Positions 53,855-62,933 are shown, counted from the stretch's first letter. The stretch: DNA of 64,000 nucleotides from Planococcus salinus (GCF_003719725.1 NZ_RIAX01000004.1:124001-188000); one strand, 5' to 3'. Numbers and translations: made by a program. Notes: generated by a model not told the origin, from the sequence alone.

Positions 53855-55171
53855 TCAACCTACTTCGTTTGGTAAAAATAAAGCGATTTCAGGGAAGGCA
53901 TACAATAACCCGATTAACACTACGATTGGCACACAGAAGATTAATGCACCTTTGAAAATACTTCCTAAATCCAGTTTTTCCACTACGCCTTTTAATACAA
54001 AGCAGTTCATACCAATCGGCGGTGTGATTAATGCCATTTCCACCAGCAACACCATGATGACTCCAAACCAGATCAGATCAAACTGGTGCATTTCCAGAAT
54101 CGGTAAAATAATGGGCAATGTGACTACGATCATAGCCATTGTATCCATAACAGCTCCCAATATGATAAACAGGACGATGATCAATGCAAAAATGGCTAAA
54201 GCTGAAAGATTTTGTTCAAATAAGAATTGTGCCAATTGCTGGGGCAGCCGTGTAATCGTCAACACATAATTCAAGATGAACGCTGCGATGATGATCGCAA
54301 AAATAAAACCTGTCGTTTTTATGGTGTTCAGAACCGCTTCAGTAAAAGTTTTTACAGTTAATTTTCTGCGTATCAGCCCAATAATACAGGCCCCAAATGC
54401 GCCAACTCCAGCTGCTTCAGTAGCTGTGAAATAACCTGCATAAATCCCTCCGATCACAACACTAAAAAGTACAATGATTGAGATACTGGATTTTAATGAC
54501 AGAAACCGTTCCTTCCATGTAGTCTCGAAGTTTTCAGACACTGGTACCAGGCTTGGCTTTATCCATGCACTGATGTTGATCGCCAGCATAAAGAAAATGG
54601 TCAACAAAACCCCGGGGATAATTCCCGCAATCAACAGCTTTCCGATTGATTGTTCTGTTATGACACCGTATAAAATCATCATTGTACTGGGCGGAATCAA
54701 TATGCCAAGCGTCCCCCCTGCAGCAATGGAGCCCCCGGTCATCACTTTGCTGTAATTCGATGCCAGCATTTCCTTTGACGCAATGACACCAATCGTTCCA
54801 GTGGTCGCCAAACTGGAACCCGATGAAGCAGCAAACATTGCGGACGATCCGATTGTCGCCATAGCCAATCCGCCTCTCAACTTGCCCATCCATTTTTGAA
54901 ACATTGTAAACAAGTCTTCACTGAACCCGCATGTATAAAGAAATTGTCCCATTAAAACGAATAACGGGATGGTGGTCAGTGTATATGAAAAACTATGTTC
55001 CCACACGATTGAATTGACAGTCGCCAGCATCGTATCCCAACCTCTTAAATAAATAATTCCCAGAATGGAAGGAATGGCCATGGCGGCTGCAATATGTACC
55101 CGTGAAAACATTAATATAAAAGAAAAGACAATGACCAGAATTCCGACAATTGTAACGCTCAAAATGATCAC
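53855..55171 (-). CDS. TRAP transporter large permease (DctM type), system C
   Basis: 438 residues. Signatures TTIPLFVLMGQFLYTCGF, AASSGSSLATTGTIGVIA, GTLGILIPPSTMMILYG, YFTATEAAGVGAFGA and EMALITPPIGMNCFVLKG. It follows the small permease by 6 bp and precedes the SDR gene by 42 bp, linking uptake with the enzymes. Confidence 0.93.
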   Translation of the reverse strand: MIILSVTIVGILVIVFSFILMFSRVHIAAAMAIPSILGIIYLRGWDTMLATVNSIVWEHSFSYTLTTIPLFVLMGQFLYTCGFSEDLFTMFQKWMGKLRGGLAMATIGSSAMFAASSGSSLATTGTIGVIASKEMLASNYSKVMTGGSIAAGGTLGILIPPSTMMILYGVITEQSIGKLLIAGIIPGVLLTIFFMLAINISAWIKPSLVPVSENFETTWKERFLSLKSSISIIVLFSVVIGGIYAGYFTATEAAGVGAFGACIIGLIRRKLTVKTFTEAVLNTIKTTGFIFAIIIAAFILNYVLTITRLPQQLAQFLFEQNLSALAIFALIIVLFIILGAVMDTMAMIVVTLPIILPILEMHQFDLIWFGVIMVLLVEMALITPPIGMNCFVLKGVVEKLDLGSIFKGALIFCVPIVVLIGLLYAFPEIALFLPNEVG

Positions 55172-55177
55172 CCCTTA

Positions 55178-55654
55178 TTAGCTATCTGTCTTCGATTGCC
55201 CGAATGTGTAGATGAGTTTTCGTATGCCTTCAAGTCCCCAGGTAGAAAAGCCGATAATAATCAGTATTTTGAAAGGATAATATGGGATTCGCAACAAATC
55301 GGATGCCTGATTAAAATCCAGGTTGAGAAATGTGCTCCATACAATCACTGCACAAAAAATGAAAAGAAATGCGTAAGCGATCAAATCCAATACTTTTTGG
55401 ATGAAGGGAGAAAAGTTGTCGACGATGATCCCGATCTTAATATGCGAACCTTCCTTTTCAGTAAATGCCAGTGCGCCAACAATCAAAACCACCATCAGCA
55501 ATTGGACAATTTCAATGTTTCCGACCATCGGAAACCCAGCTGCCCGTGTTATGGAAAACAATGTAACAGCCAGCATCATGACTACAATTGATACAAAAGC
55601 GATAATTTTGTTTGCAGTAATGATTAAATCTACAAATTTAGTGAAAATTTTCAT
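55178..55654 (-). CDS. TRAP transporter small permease (DctQ type), system C
   Basis: 158 residues with four membrane segments; MVGNIEIVQLLMVVLIVGALAF and EGSHIKIGIIVDNF are the usual DctQ elements. Works with the large permease immediately downstream. Confidence 0.88.
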   Translation of the reverse strand: MKIFTKFVDLIITANKIIAFVSIVVMMLAVTLFSITRAAGFPMVGNIEIVQLLMVVLIVGALAFTEKEGSHIKIGIIVDNFSPFIQKVLDLIAYAFLFIFCAVIVWSTFLNLDFNQASDLLRIPYYPFKILIIIGFSTWGLEGIRKLIYTFGQSKTDS

Positions 55655-55687
55655 CAGATTCCCACTTCCTTAAAATATTTTCAAAGA

Positions 55688-55712
55688 CACCAGGGAGATT
55701 TACTCCCTGGTG
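55688..55712 (-). other. Stem-loop between DctP and DctQ genes, system C
   Basis: Perfect CACCAGGGAG/CTCCCTGGTG stem, five-base loop, 20 bp after the DctP stop. Same place as the loop in system A; likely sets DctP to permease ratio. Confidence 0.6.
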
Positions 55713-55731
55713 ACCAATTTTAAAGCTAGTA

Positions 55732-56817
55732 TTATTGAAATGGGCTTTCAACACCAGCATCTTCCAATAAGGTGCTGTAATACTCGAGCATTTCTTCTCC
55801 GTCATAGCCTCTGTCATTCGCTTTTTCCACCCACTCTTTTGCTATATCAGCAGTTGGGGCTCTGAATGCTTCCATGGCTTCTTCACTTGGAATAATGACT
55901 TCTCCCCCGTCTTCCTTCACCAGCTCTTCAAAATTAGCTATCGATTCTTCCGCTTTTGAAGTATAGGAATCGATGCCTAATCTTACAAATTCATCTGCCA
56001 GCTCACCAGTCATCAATTCCTGCAGGTCTTCAGGAAGTGAATTCAGGAAATCTGTGTTGACCAATAACAATTGGGTGGTGCCACCAATATCAAGCTTGGT
56101 CATATATGGCGCCACTTCGTGTAAGTTAAATCCTCCAGCACCCACAGAGGTATAAATAGCTGAGTCAATTGTTCCACGTTCCAGCCCCTCATATAACTCG
56201 GTGTTGTTTAAACTTACTGGAGAGCCTCCCCATTCCTGGATAAGTTCCAATCGTTCTGCTACAGAATCACTGATATTCTTGCCTTTAACATCTTCTACCG
56301 TTTCAATCGGTTCTTTGCTGTAGAGGTTCCACGCATCAGTAGCGTAAATGGTCATGTAGGTTCCGTTTCCGAAAGAACCTTCCTCTTTCATATACTTATC
56401 TATATATTGAGTCAAAACCGTATTTGCCACTTGAGGTGTCGTGAGGGCAAAAGGCAGATCCCCGATGGTCAGCGGGAACACTTCGCTGTCCATGTGGCGG
56501 CCGGGACTTACCATGCCCAGCTCATAGACGCCATTTTGAATATCTTCAAATCCTGTAGCCAAAGATCCTAAGGCTGCACTTGTAAAGACATTCACTTTCA
56601 ACCGGCCATCTGACTTTTCTTCCACAATGTCCACCCACGGTTCAACCAGATCTGTTGTAAAAGAACTGGTAGGCGAAGCCGAGATATTAAAATTTATTTC
56701 GTGGACTTTATCTCCATCTCCCGAACTGGCTGTTCCACTTGATTCGTCGCCACATGCAGCAAGCATGGCAAGGGTGGTCATTGCAGCAAAAGCTTTTAAG
56801 AATGTAGTTTTTTTCAT
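55732..56817 (-). CDS. TRAP substrate-binding lipoprotein (DctP type), system C
   Basis: 361 residues. Lipobox LAAC near residue 22, then a Ser/Gly linker. The DctP core has FEDIQNGVYELGMVSPG, VEDVKGKNISDSVAERLELIQEWGGSPV and LYEGLERGTIDSAIYTSVGA. The position of the substrate-binding Arg common in this family reads SDSVAERL, so the ligand contact may differ from systems A and B. A cre-like site lies about 65 bp upstream. Confidence 0.9.
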   Translation of the reverse strand: MKKTTFLKAFAAMTTLAMLAACGDESSGTASSGDGDKVHEINFNISASPTSSFTTDLVEPWVDIVEEKSDGRLKVNVFTSAALGSLATGFEDIQNGVYELGMVSPGRHMDSEVFPLTIGDLPFALTTPQVANTVLTQYIDKYMKEEGSFGNGTYMTIYATDAWNLYSKEPIETVEDVKGKNISDSVAERLELIQEWGGSPVSLNNTELYEGLERGTIDSAIYTSVGAGGFNLHEVAPYMTKLDIGGTTQLLLVNTDFLNSLPEDLQELMTGELADEFVRLGIDSYTSKAEESIANFEELVKEDGGEVIIPSEEAMEAFRAPTADIAKEWVEKANDRGYDGEEMLEYYSTLLEDAGVESPFQ

Positions 56818-56874
56818 TAAAACTCCCCCTGATTCTCAATTAATATTAACGAGCCTGTCCTCTTGAGTCTTGCA

Positions 56875-56889
56875 ATAAAGCGCTTCCAA
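56875..56889 (-). promoter_or_regulatory. cre-like site upstream of TRAP system C
   Basis: Minus strand TTGGAAGCGCTTTAT has one mismatch to WTGNAANCGNWNNCW. About 65 bp before the DctP start. Confidence 0.5.
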
Positions 56890-56938
56890 ATTACCTTGTC
56901 CATATTACTTCTTACTTTCATTTCTGCATAGATGCGGG

Positions 56939-57002
56939 GCAAGTGAAATAAGACCTTTTCGATTCCATTGAAATTTCCCTTTCAAAGGTGCTATTTCGCT
57001 TG
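56939..57002 (-). terminator. Long imperfect stem-loop after the monooxygenase gene
   Basis: CAAGYGAAATA arms with an inner ACCTTT/AAAGGT stem, starting 10 bp past the stop. There is no clear U-run, so termination may be partial and read into TRAP system C. Confidence 0.4.
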
Positions 57003-57011
57003 GTGAGAGAT

Positions 57012-58076
57012 TTAGTTATTAGACGTGACAGACTGTTTAGTGAAATGAGGCATTACCTGCTCAGAGAAAAGTTTCATCGATTTCAGTACTTGTTCCTGCG
57101 GCTGCCCACCGATATTCATCCATAAGATGATGTTGTTTAGCCCAGTCTCTTCTTTGTACCTTTCGATGTCTGCAATTACTTTTTCAGGAGAGCCGACTAA
57201 CGTGTTTTCTGATTTCAGGAAACTGTCGTAATCGATTCCTCGTTCTCTGCTGATGACACCGAAAGTCGGCCGGTTGTCCCTTTCGCTCATATACCATTCC
57301 AGACCATGTTTGTATTCTGCCTGGGCCTGTTCTGTTGTTTCAGCAACATGACAGAATAATAGTTTCCCTGATCTTGCAACGGCATCATCGACATATTCCT
57401 GTGATAACCCTGACTCTAAAGCTGATGATTTGTACAAAGCAATTTTATGTTTTGTATCATCATTTTTGATTCCGCCCAGCATAAAGGAGTGTCCTTGTTT
57501 TGCCGCATTGATGATTGAATTGTCATTTCCGGAAACCATTACGAAAATGGGTGGTCCTGATTCCTGGACCGGACGCGGGTAAACTTTGATATCTTGAATG
57601 TCATAGAACTTCCCTGAGTAAGTAACCACATCATTTTGCAAAGCTGTTGTCACAATATCCAACGATTCCAGGTATTTGTCATGCCGCTCATCAAAATCTT
57701 CGTTATACGCGTCGTATTCCAGTTTGTCGTAGCCTTTGCCTACTCCCAGGTAAAGCCGTCCGTCACTTATGACGTCAACCAATGCCATATCTTCTGCCAG
57801 CTTTAACGGGTGATGAAGAGGCAAGCGGCTAACTGCGGAGCCAAGTTTGATGTTTTTCGTCATAGCTGCAGCTGCTGATAAGTAAACTGCTGTAGAGCTG
57901 ACTACTCCATAAGCCCGTGCATTATGTTCAGCAATCCAAGCTGCGTGATAACCCAACTCGTCGGCTAATTTAATCTGATCCAATCCGTTGCGAAGTTCTT
58001 CCGCATCTGTTTTCCATGGAGCCACTGAATTCAAATAAAACAATCCGAATGTCATATCTTTTCCTAGTTCTGTCAT
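57012..58076 (-). CDS. Luciferase-like (LLM) flavin-dependent monooxygenase
   Basis: 354 residues. TIM-barrel LLM family: ADELGYHAAWIAEHNARAYGVVSS near residue 35, IKLGSAVSRLPLHHPLKLAEDMALVDVISDGRLYLGVGKG, C-terminal LVGSPEKVIADIERYKEETGLNNIILWMNIGG. These two-component enzymes need FMNH2 from a separate reductase. Reactions in the family include Baeyer-Villiger lactone formation, hydroxylation and C-S or C-N cleavage. The nearby lactonase and reductases favour oxygen insertion beside a ketone; inference only. Confidence 0.9.
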   Translation of the reverse strand: MTELGKDMTFGLFYLNSVAPWKTDAEELRNGLDQIKLADELGYHAAWIAEHNARAYGVVSSTAVYLSAAAAMTKNIKLGSAVSRLPLHHPLKLAEDMALVDVISDGRLYLGVGKGYDKLEYDAYNEDFDERHDKYLESLDIVTTALQNDVVTYSGKFYDIQDIKVYPRPVQESGPPIFVMVSGNDNSIINAAKQGHSFMLGGIKNDDTKHKIALYKSSALESGLSQEYVDDAVARSGKLLFCHVAETTEQAQAEYKHGLEWYMSERDNRPTFGVISRERGIDYDSFLKSENTLVGSPEKVIADIERYKEETGLNNIILWMNIGGQPQEQVLKSMKLFSEQVMPHFTKQSVTSNN

Positions 58077-58617
58077 ACGATCATCTCCTAATTTTAGTTT
58101 GGGTATTTTCTTTTATAGTGAGATGAGGCCTTCGAGCGCTCATTCAACTACTATACGTCGCGGCTTTTATGAATGGGAGCCTCGCCCAGCGGAAAACCGT
58201 GCCTTGCACCTCCTTGAAAATAATTGATATATCCTACTAGGAGCAAAACCCATACCAAGCTGAACAAATTCCCGAAAAATATTTTATCTTTTCAAAAAAT
58301 AATACACTTGTTTGACAAATCTCTATGATATATATGAAGAATCTACAGCTGCAGCAACTGAAAAATTGAGAGTCAATGATATATTTTGTTTTTGTAAATT
58401 GTTCTTATTTTTCTTTGCGTTTCTTTTTTTCAACAAACGTTTCAGAAAAGACACGATACTTCCTCATTTTCAGTTTATATGCGCTTATTGACTAATTAAC
58501 CTGCTCCCACAATTCAGATTATTAAAAAAACGGATTTGACTTAATATATTATTGTAAATATAATTGGGGCAATAAAGAGAGTAGAAGTAATCTTTTCAGC
58601 GAAAGGATGTCATCCAT
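58077..58617. other. Divergent control region between the monooxygenase gene and rpoN
   Basis: AT-rich, no gene seen. Carries the rpoN promoter and presumably that of the monooxygenase, which was not identified. Confidence 0.5.
58536..58564 (+). promoter_or_regulatory. Sigma-A promoter of rpoN
   Basis: TTGACT (58536-58541), 17-base spacer, TATAAT (58559-58564). A near-consensus promoter 54 bp before the start codon. Confidence 0.85.
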
Positions 58618-59979
58618 ATGAATGCAGCCCCCAGTCTTCAACAGAATATGTCATTAAAAATAAATATGACACCTGATTTGCAGCAATCTCTAGTGATTCT
58701 GAAGTACTCCACCGATGAACTCATGGAATATGTGGAAAGCCAGCTTCATGAAAATCCTTTATTGGATATTTCGGACAACACTTCTTCTATGGAACAGTTT
58801 TACAAAACACATTCAACTTCCATCCTGAAAAATCAAGACAAATATACTTCCTCTTTTTCTTCAAAAGATAAAGAAGAAAACGATCAGCAGGATTATTTGC
58901 AGAATTATAATAATAATATAGTTAATATCGAAGAATATTTATGGGAACAAGTTATTTCCCTAAAGCAATTATCCTGCAAAGAAAAATCTGTATTAAAGTA
59001 CTTAATCCGGAATTTAGATGAAAATGGTTTTCTTACGCTTGGTTCTTCTGACCTTTCCCGTTATTCAGGGGTACCTGTAGAACAAGTCGAGGAAATGATC
59101 GGCATATTGCAAAAGCTTGAACCTGCAGGAATTGGCGCTAAAGACTTCCAGGAATGCCTGCTTCTTCAGTTAAAAGAGACGAACAAAGAAAATACTTTGG
59201 TATGGAACCTAATTCAAAATAACTTAAAGGACATTGCAGAAAGACGTTATCGAAATCTCGCCAAACAATACAAAGTCTCCCTGGAAGCTATTCAAAAAGC
59301 AGTAGATCAGATCAAATTGTTAAATCCACGTCCCATAAATTCTTTCAATACCGAGCTGACGCAGTATGTCGTCCCTGATATTATTGTAGAAAAATTTCAT
59401 AAAGAGTATGTAGCGGTGGTAAACGATAAGTTCTTTTCTGACGTGTCTCTCAATTCTTATTACGAAAACTTAATTTGCGAAGATCAAGACGAAAGCCAGC
59501 GTTACTTAAAAGACAAATACAAAAATGCTGTTTTATTATTGAAGGGGCTCGAGCATCGCCATATTACGCTGTATCGGGTTGCTGTGGCGATCATCGAATT
59601 CCAAATCGACTTTTTTGAAAACGGTTACACACATCTGAAACCGATGAAGCTGGAAGATATTGCGACCAAACTGGGGCTTCATGAATCTACAGTCAGCCGT
59701 GCAACAAGCAACAAATATATCCAAACGCCTCACGGACTGTTCCGGATGAAAGAATTGTTCACACGTGGCATCGAATCAGAGAACCAAGTCGATTCGAATG
59801 CTTCCATTAAAGAGAAACTTAAAAAGCTGATTGCACAAGAAGACAAAAAAAATCCATTCAGCGATCAAAAACTGCTGGAATTACTGGCGGCCGACCAAAT
59901 AAAAGTCGCCAGAAGGACAATTGCGAAGTACCGGGAAGAGCTGGGCATTTTGTGTTCTTCGAAAAGGGTTCGTTACTAA
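58618..59979 (+). CDS. rpoN: RNA polymerase sigma-54 factor
   Basis: 453 residues. Region I, Gln/Leu-rich activator-interacting segment (PDLQQSLVILKYSTDELMEYV), acidic region II, core-binding domain (SSDLSRYSGVPVEQVEEMI...), helix-turn-helix (LEDIATKLGLHESTVSRATSNKYI) and the C-terminal RpoN box ARRTIAKYREELGI. AAAGGATG precedes the ATG. It lies divergent from the catabolic genes, with a compatible activator 7 kb away. Confidence 0.96.
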   Translation: MNAAPSLQQNMSLKINMTPDLQQSLVILKYSTDELMEYVESQLHENPLLDISDNTSSMEQFYKTHSTSILKNQDKYTSSFSSKDKEENDQQDYLQNYNNNIVNIEEYLWEQVISLKQLSCKEKSVLKYLIRNLDENGFLTLGSSDLSRYSGVPVEQVEEMIGILQKLEPAGIGAKDFQECLLLQLKETNKENTLVWNLIQNNLKDIAERRYRNLAKQYKVSLEAIQKAVDQIKLLNPRPINSFNTELTQYVVPDIIVEKFHKEYVAVVNDKFFSDVSLNSYYENLICEDQDESQRYLKDKYKNAVLLLKGLEHRHITLYRVAVAIIEFQIDFFENGYTHLKPMKLEDIATKLGLHESTVSRATSNKYIQTPHGLFRMKELFTRGIESENQVDSNASIKEKLKKLIAQEDKKNPFSDQKLLELLAADQIKVARRTIAKYREELGILCSSKRVRY

Positions 59980-60054
59980 GAATCTTTACAGCAAATAAAA
60001 ACTTACTGTCTTATGCTCATTCATTTTTCATAAGACTCCCTTTTTCAAAGAGAA

Positions 60055-60096
60055 CAACCGCTCCTAACCCAATCAGGGTTAGAAGCGGTTGTTATG
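60055..60096. terminator. Bidirectional terminator between rpoN and the CMD gene
   Basis: ACAACCGCTCCTAACCC pairs with GGGTTAGAAGCGGTTGT (one mismatch), five-base loop. The flanking U-runs are moderate. Confidence 0.75.
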
Positions 60097-60161
60097 TTTT
60101 CAGGCTTATGAATTGATTAGTAAAGCTTCAATTCATCCTGATCAATTTCATTGTTCCTACT

Positions 60162-60863
60162 TCAACCCAACTCCCCACTAACCTCAAACCAGGCCGGAAT
60201 CCCTGCCGTCAGCACACTGATCAGACCGACTTCCGCAATCTCCTGTTCGGTGGCCCCTTCTTTTCTGGCGCCGTTGATATGAAGCTGGACTCCTTTATCA
60301 TAGCGTTCAGCCAGATTGATTCCGACCAGTACCAGCTCTTTCAGCTTTCTGGAGACGGCAGCGTCCGTCAGTTCGCTTTGGCGAAGCGCGGCGTAACGGG
60401 CAAGGCTAACCGGTGAGTAATCGTTCATGATACGTGCCCATTCCGGCAGGAGGCCGTTGTTTTCCTGCTTGAAATAAGCGACGGCTTCCTGCGGCTCAGT
60501 TTTTTCCTGAGGAGACGCATTTGTTTCATCACTGTGTTCGATGGCATATTCAATGGCTTTGATGCCTTCCAGCCATGCCGGAATCCCTCTCGATAAGATG
60601 CATACGGACAAAACCTCCACGAATTCCTGGACCGTGGCGCCTTCCTTCAACGCATTTTCCGCATGTTGCAGCATACCGCTTTCGTAACGGCGTGCTGCAT
60701 TGATGCCGACAAGAATCAGTTCTTTGTCTTTTCTCGATAACGCACCTGCTGCCAAAACTTCATCCTGAAGGGCCCTGTAATGTTCCCAAGCTTTTGGACT
60801 GTACGCATTCATTTTCTGCGCCCAATCCGACAGGGGATTTTGAGTCGTTTTTTCATCAGCCAT
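60162..60863 (-). CDS. Tandem-domain carboxymuconolactone decarboxylase-family protein
   Basis: 233 residues from the ATG at 60863, which overlaps the end of the cyclase gene by eight bases (ATGGCTGA). Two CMD-like halves: LSRKDKELILVGINAARRYESGMLQHAENALKEGA and VSRKLKELVLVGINLAERYDKGVQLHINGARKEGA. No CxxC. Same architecture as the protein at 42.9-43.6 kb. Coupled with a cyclase-family hydrolase and a fatty-acid carrier. Confidence 0.85.
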   Translation of the reverse strand: MADEKTTQNPLSDWAQKMNAYSPKAWEHYRALQDEVLAAGALSRKDKELILVGINAARRYESGMLQHAENALKEGATVQEFVEVLSVCILSRGIPAWLEGIKAIEYAIEHSDETNASPQEKTEPQEAVAYFKQENNGLLPEWARIMNDYSPVSLARYAALRQSELTDAAVSRKLKELVLVGINLAERYDKGVQLHINGARKEGATEQEIAEVGLISVLTAGIPAWFEVSGELG

Positions 60864-61563
60864 TTTGATCACCCGCTGGTTCTTCATCCACCAAAGCGAT
60901 GGCCCGCACAGGGGAAGCCGTGGAGTTGCTGAGCTTCAGCGGCAAAGCCAGAAACTGAAAACGTTTGTTTCTCGGCAGCTGCTCCAGATTCACCAGATTT
61001 TCCACGATGTAGATATTAGCACCCAGCACATCCATATGTACTTCCCTTGTCATATTGTGGTTGATGTCGATGTTCGGCAAATCCAGTCCGATCAGTTTGA
61101 TGCCTCTGGAGACAAGCCATTCACCGGCACTTTTTTCAAAAGCATATTCTTCAAAAAAACCGTCGTCTCCCCACTGCCCTTTGCGTGTACGGACCAGCAC
61201 GATATCTCCTGTGGTCACCTGCAAGCCTTGTTCCGCCTCCGCTTTTTCCAGCATGGCCGCCGTTACGGCTTCCTGAGGGCCTTTGAAATCAGAAATGTCC
61301 AGCACCAGCGCCGGTCCCATCGTTTTCTCGAGCTCCATTTCAGCTGTGGATTGGCCTCCCCTGATAAAATGAAGCGGCGCGTCGATATGTGTGCCACTGT
61401 GATCTGAAAATTTCAGCATGCGGGATTCAAACCCTTCGCTTGGAGCCTGATAGCGATGTTTTGAATTTTCAAAGGTGGATTGCTCCTTGATTTCAATCGG
61501 TGGATGAGAAGCGAACGACAACAAACCATCCCGCAAGGTTAATGTTAAATCAATTGTTTTCAT
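60856..61563 (-). CDS. Cyclase-family (kynurenine formamidase-like) metal hydrolase
   Basis: 235 residues. The family motif HSGTHIDAPLHF (residues about 54-65), which binds metal, is intact, and GIKLIGLDLPNIDI follows later. Members hydrolyse formamides, isatin-like rings or enol/lactone substrates. Placed between an AtoE-type carrier and a CMD protein. The substrate is unknown. Confidence 0.88.
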   Translation of the reverse strand: MKTIDLTLTLRDGLLSFASHPPIEIKEQSTFENSKHRYQAPSEGFESRMLKFSDHSGTHIDAPLHFIRGGQSTAEMELEKTMGPALVLDISDFKGPQEAVTAAMLEKAEAEQGLQVTTGDIVLVRTRKGQWGDDGFFEEYAFEKSAGEWLVSRGIKLIGLDLPNIDINHNMTREVHMDVLGANIYIVENLVNLEQLPRNKRFQFLALPLKLSNSTASPVRAIALVDEEPAGDQNG

Positions 61564-61595
61564 GAATGCAGCCTCCTTTTGTGGTTACCAAATGT

Positions 61596-62933
61596 TTAGC
61601 CAAAATATCCCCATAGCAGGAATGCGCTACTGAATACAATTCCGAGCCAGAACATGATCAATACCATATAGCCCATGACGTCTTTCAATTTCAAACCGGA
61701 TAAAGCAAGCACCGGAAGGATCCAGAAAGGCTGCACCATATTGTTCCACGCATCTCCGACCATCACGGCCATTGATGTTTGCTGGATGGAAGAACCGATC
61801 GTTTTGGCGGCTTCCACCATGATTGGTCCCTGAATGGCCCATTGCCCTCCTCCTGAAGGGGCCAGGATGTTAATGAAGTACGCGCTGACCATACTCCAGA
61901 AAGGCAGGTTCGCGGCTGATGAGAAACTGACGAACCAGCCGGAGAAAGTGACAACCAGTCCTGACCCGACCAGGATGCCCATGATACCAGCATAGAACGG
62001 ATACTGCAGAATGATGCCCGAAACCGTCTTGACCCCTTCATGCAAAATCTTCACATAATAGATGGGCGCGCCCAACAGCAGGATGCCCAGGAAAATCAGC
62101 GCGAAATTGACGATGTTCAAATCGATCGAGCCACCGTTTACAAAATGCATGATTATGTACAATAATCCCAATACACCGATGACATAGCCGACAATTTTGC
62201 TGTGATTCAACTTGGAAGCGAGCGTGCCTTTTTCGTCTTCACCCGGCTCTAAACTGATCGTTTCTTCCACGTGAAGCTCTTTGTTGATTTCGATGATGTC
62301 TTCTTTCTTTTTAGGGTGCAATAACGAGTTAAAAAGCGGCAATGTGACGAGCACCGTCAATGTAGTCAGCAGCATTGGCAAGGAAAAAATAGTTTCCGAT
62401 AAAGGAACAAGACCGATGGATTCTTCAAGGAAATGACCAGATGTCGAAATCAACACCGGCACAGTACCCGATAAGCCCAAGCCGTAAAGTGAAAAGCCGC
62501 TGTAGCCTGCTGCGATGATCAATGGATAATGGACGCCCTTGACCTGACGCGCCAATTTCCCTGCGACAATCCCTCCGACAACCAGTCCAAAGCCCCAGTT
62601 CAACAAGCTGCCGATTCCGCCCGCCAGTGTTGCCACAATAATGGCGGTTCTCGGACGGTTCACTTTTGCCACCATGCGGTTCAGCGTCCGGTCAACCACC
62701 GGCGTCTTCGCCAATACATAGCCCGCTGCCAGAATCACCACCATCTGCATCGTGAAGGCCAAGAGATCCCAGAACCCGGAACCCCAGTATTCCGTCGTTT
62801 CCATAAAGCCGGTTCCTTCAATGGTCATCGCCAATAAACCTGCGAGGAATGTCAGCAAAATGGCGATGGTGAACGAATCCGCCAGGTATTTATTCATCAA
62901 GTTCGTGAAAAAAGATGTTGTTGCGTTTAACAT
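61596..62933 (-). CDS. AtoE-type short-chain fatty acid transporter
   Basis: 445 residues, about 12 membrane segments. The family opening (DSFTIAILLTFLAGLLAM), GSLLNWGFGLVVGGIVAGKLAR and FINILAPSGGGQWAIQGPIM are characteristic of AtoE/short-chain fatty acid permeases. First gene of a three-gene operon with the cyclase and CMD genes. A palindromic operator lies 165-205 bp upstream. Confidence 0.9.
   Translation of the reverse strand: MLNATTSFFTNLMNKYLADSFTIAILLTFLAGLLAMTIEGTGFMETTEYWGSGFWDLLAFTMQMVVILAAGYVLAKTPVVDRTLNRMVAKVNRPRTAIIVATLAGGIGSLLNWGFGLVVGGIVAGKLARQVKGVHYPLIIAAGYSGFSLYGLGLSGTVPVLISTSGHFLEESIGLVPLSETIFSLPMLLTTLTVLVTLPLFNSLLHPKKKEDIIEINKELHVEETISLEPGEDEKGTLASKLNHSKIVGYVIGVLGLLYIIMHFVNGGSIDLNIVNFALIFLGILLLGAPIYYVKILHEGVKTVSGIILQYPFYAGIMGILVGSGLVVTFSGWFVSFSSAANLPFWSMVSAYFINILAPSGGGQWAIQGPIMVEAAKTIGSSIQQTSMAVMVGDAWNNMVQPFWILPVLALSGLKLKDVMGYMVLIMFWLGIVFSSAFLLWGYFG

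Noticed and set aside
56871-56890. Possible -24/-12 promoter before TRAP system C (TTGGAAGCG...TTGCA on the minus strand)
   Set aside because: The GG-GC spacing is two bases too long, and the -24 box has C and A replaced; the site fits cre better.
58186-58205. GGCACG-containing -24-like sequence upstream of the monooxygenase gene
   Set aside because: One base too many before the -12 GC, and CC instead of TT at -12; not a credible sigma-54 promoter.
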